Assembly: GCA_029946105.1 (NCBI GenBank)
Contig: JAQSDW010000121.1
Location: 1-33,837, forward strand
Direction of reading: 5' to 3'
Length of the DNA: 33,837 nt
From: Reyranella sp.
Lineage (GTDB): Bacteria > Pseudomonadota > Alphaproteobacteria > Reyranellales > Reyranellaceae
Shown here piece by piece: positions 32,173 to 33,837 of this stretch. The stretch's first letter is position 1, and every line of letters starts with the position of its first letter. The notes under the pieces are model-generated. The model was not told where the DNA came from. It did no database searches and saw only the letters and a program-made list of their open reading frames with translations. The translations under genes and the position numbers were made by a program.

Positions 32173-33762
32173 ATGAAGCATGGGCTCATCGCACCCTTGT
32201 TGGCGGCTTTGCTCATTGCCGCCAGCGGCCCCGCTGTCTGGGCGCAAAAGGCCGGTGGCATCCTCAAGGTCACGCATCGTGACAACCCGCCCAGCGCCTC
32301 GATCCACGAAGAAGCGACCATCTCGACGGTCATGCCCTTCATGTCGGTCTACAACAACCTCGTCGTGTTCGACCCAAAAACCAAGCAGAACGCACCCGAC
32401 CACATCGTGCCCGACCTCGCCACCGAATGGGCCTGGAACGACGACGGCACCAAACTCACCTTCAAGCTGCGCGATGGCGTGAAGTGGCACGACGGCAAGC
32501 CCTTCACCAGCGCCGACGTGAAGTGCACCTGGGACATGCTGATCTCGACCGAGTCGAAGCTGCGCAAGAATCCGCGCAAGCCCTGGTACTTCAATCTCAA
32601 GGAAGTGACGACCAACGGCGACCGCGAGGTGAGTTTCCAACTGAACCGGCCGCAACCGTCGCTGCTCACCATGCTGGCCGGCGGTATGTCGCCGGTCTAT
32701 CCCTGCCACGTGCCGGCGGCGCAGATGCGCACCAAGCCGATCGGTACCGGCCCGTTCAAGTTCGTCGAGTTGAAACAGAACGAATCGGTCAAGTTGGCAA
32801 AAAACCCGGACTACTGGAAACCCGGCCGGCCCTACCTCGACGGCATCGAGTTCCAGATCATTCCCAGTCGAGCAACCTCGGTCCTGTCTTTTATCGCCGG
32901 CAAGTTCGACATGACGTTCACGGCCGAGATCTCGCCCACGGTCATGAAAGATATCAAGACCCAGGTGCCGGACGCGATCTGCGAGATGCTGCCGACCAAC
33001 ACCCAGGCCAACCTGCTGATCAATCGCGACAAGCCCCCATTCGACAATGCCAAGATCCGTCAAGCCATGGTGCTGGCGATCGACCGCTCCTCCTTCACCG
33101 AGATCATCGGCCAGGGCACCAACCGCCAGGGCGGCACCATGTTGCCGCCGCCGGAGGGCCTGTGGGGCATGCCGCCGGAATTCCTCGCCACCGTCGCCGG
33201 CTACGGCAGCGACCACGAAAAGGCACGTGAGGAAGGCCGCAAGATCATGCGTGAGCTGGGATACAGCGCCGACAAGCCGCTCAAGATCAAGGTCTCGACC
33301 CGCAACATCCCGACCTATCGTGACCAGGCGGTGATCCTGATCGACCACCTGAAGAAGGTCTTCATCGAAGGCGAACTCGAACCGCTCGATACGGCGGTCT
33401 GGTACAATCGCATGGCGCGCAGGGACTTCACTGTCGGCCTGAACGTCCAGGGCGTCGGCATCGACGATCCCGACGTGGTCTTCTACGAGACCTTCAGCTG
33501 CGGCTCGGAGCGCAATTACACCAACTACTGCAGCCCCGAGATCGAGAAGCTGTTTGAGCAACAGTCGCGCATGACCGACACCGAGAAGCGCAAGAAGCTG
33601 GTCTGGGAGATCGACAAGAAGCTGCAGGAGGACGGCGCCCGTCCGGTGATCCAGCACGATTGGGGCGCCACCTGCTGGCGGCCCTACGTCAAGGGAGTGA
33701 ACCTGGCCATCAATACGATCTATAATCACTGGCGTTTCGAAGACGTCTGGCTCGACCGCTGA
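32173..33762 (+). CDS. ABC transporter substrate-binding protein, dipeptide/oligopeptide type (SBP_bac_5)
   Basis: The 529-residue exported protein has a signal peptide (MKHGLIAPLLAALLIAASG, cleavage near VWAQ). The family landmarks are GGILKVTHRDNP, DLATEWAWNDDGTKLTFKLRDGVKWHDGKPFTSADV-type block (about 78-115), IGTGPFKFVE and AKNPDYWKPGRPYLDGIEF. Family ligands include peptides, nickel, sugars and organic acids. The start at 32173 has GCGGAGGAAA; the frame from 32092 overlaps the divergent tctC start. The next gene, only 10 bases on, is a VOC-family protein rather than a permease, so the membrane components must lie further downstream or elsewhere. Confidence 0.92.
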   Translation: MKHGLIAPLLAALLIAASGPAVWAQKAGGILKVTHRDNPPSASIHEEATISTVMPFMSVYNNLVVFDPKTKQNAPDHIVPDLATEWAWNDDGTKLTFKLRDGVKWHDGKPFTSADVKCTWDMLISTESKLRKNPRKPWYFNLKEVTTNGDREVSFQLNRPQPSLLTMLAGGMSPVYPCHVPAAQMRTKPIGTGPFKFVELKQNESVKLAKNPDYWKPGRPYLDGIEFQIIPSRATSVLSFIAGKFDMTFTAEISPTVMKDIKTQVPDAICEMLPTNTQANLLINRDKPPFDNAKIRQAMVLAIDRSSFTEIIGQGTNRQGGTMLPPPEGLWGMPPEFLATVAGYGSDHEKAREEGRKIMRELGYSADKPLKIKVSTRNIPTYRDQAVILIDHLKKVFIEGELEPLDTAVWYNRMARRDFTVGLNVQGVGIDDPDVVFYETFSCGSERNYTNYCSPEIEKLFEQQSRMTDTEKRKKLVWEIDKKLQEDGARPVIQHDWGATCWRPYVKGVNLAINTIYNHWRFEDVWLDR

Positions 33763-33772
33763 GGAGGCGACC

Positions 33773-33837
33773 ATGATCAAGGGTTTGCACCACAACGCCT
33801 ATCGTTGCCGCGATTCCGAGGAGACCCGGAAGTTCTA
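33773..33837 (+). CDS. VOC/glyoxalase family protein, 5' fragment only
   Basis: Only the first 21 codons lie in the window. They begin MIKGLHHNAYRCRDSEETRK, the beta-strand/helix opening (GLHHNAYRCRDSEETRKF) typical of vicinal-oxygen-chelate proteins, in which the early histidine is a metal ligand. GAGGAGG precedes the ATG by 5 bases, and the gene follows the binding-protein stop after 10 bases. A VOC gene also occurs in Pseudomonas itaconate loci, supporting membership in the same cluster. Identity rests on a short stretch. Confidence 0.65.
   Translation, partial: MIKGLHHNAYRCRDSEETRKF

Noticed and set aside
32146..33795. 549-codon minus-strand frame opposite the dipeptide-type receptor
   Set aside because: Shadow of a clear SBP_bac_5 gene, with repetitive antisense composition and no motif.
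1..33837. tRNA, rRNA, CRISPR array, transposase or phage genes
   Set aside because: Gaps between genes are short, none contains evenly spaced repeats or tRNA-like sequence, and no mobile-element protein was recognised.

Overview
The window is a high-GC, almost fully coding stretch from a proteobacterial chromosome. The gene families (XylD-type dehydratase, TAXI, liv-type and ferric-type ABC importers, many CoA-dependent catabolic enzymes, Bug/TctC receptor) and the strong GGAGG-type ribosome binding sites suggest a metabolically versatile alphaproteobacterium of the Rhodospirillales/Reyranella/Hyphomicrobiales kind. The genus is not determined. I see no rRNA, tRNA, CRISPR array, insertion sequence, phage gene or origin. 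No gene-free stretch exceeds about 125 bases.

Region A (1-7316) looks like sugar-acid catabolism. A XylD-like IlvD/Edd dehydratase (minus strand, running off the left edge) is divergent from a KdgK-type kinase. Facing them is a minus-strand operon: TAXI receptor, BDH2-like SDR, KDPG aldolase, beta-propeller protein, membrane fatty-acid-hydroxylase/sterol-desaturase family protein. Dehydratase, kinase and aldolase together would take a sugar acid through 2-keto-3-deoxy acid and its phosphate to pyruvate plus glyceraldehyde-3-phosphate. A sirtuin gene (7327-8073) follows upstream.

Region B (8126-15963) is a compact liv-type ABC operon with a long-chain-type acyl-CoA ligase embedded in it (livG, ligase, livH, livM, receptor, livF). 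It suggests uptake of a carboxylic acid coupled to CoA activation. A divergent PgdA/PuuE-like polysaccharide deacetylase lies upstream.

Region C (15978-23467) is one minus-strand run: ferric-type ABC importer (receptor, fused permease, ATPase), CaiB CoA-transferase, crotonase homologue lacking both usual catalytic glutamates, PhyH-type dioxygenase and DehI-like protein. Most junctions overlap or are very short. I know of no named pathway with this composition; it is a strong candidate for an undescribed carboxylic-acid catabolic system.

Region D (23561-33837) is mostly plus strand: methyltransferase, MmgE/PrpD protein, MaoC, acyl-CoA dehydrogenase, a second MaoC, CaiB CoA-transferase, CitE/citramalyl-CoA-lyase family protein and MFS transporter. 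A TctC receptor then lies on the minus strand, followed by a plus-strand dipeptide-type binding protein and the start of a VOC/glyoxalase gene. The gene set resembles the itaconate-utilisation locus of Pseudomonas (CoA-transferase, hydratase, lyase, plus PrpD-like, acyl-CoA dehydrogenase and VOC genes), so a C5 branched dicarboxylate is the best-guess substrate.

The most unusual non-coding signals are two compact RNA structures placed between an SD-like purine tract and a start codon that has no adjacent SD: an 82-nt three-way junction before the CaiB gene at 27812, and a 10-bp GAAA-capped hairpin before livF at 8920.
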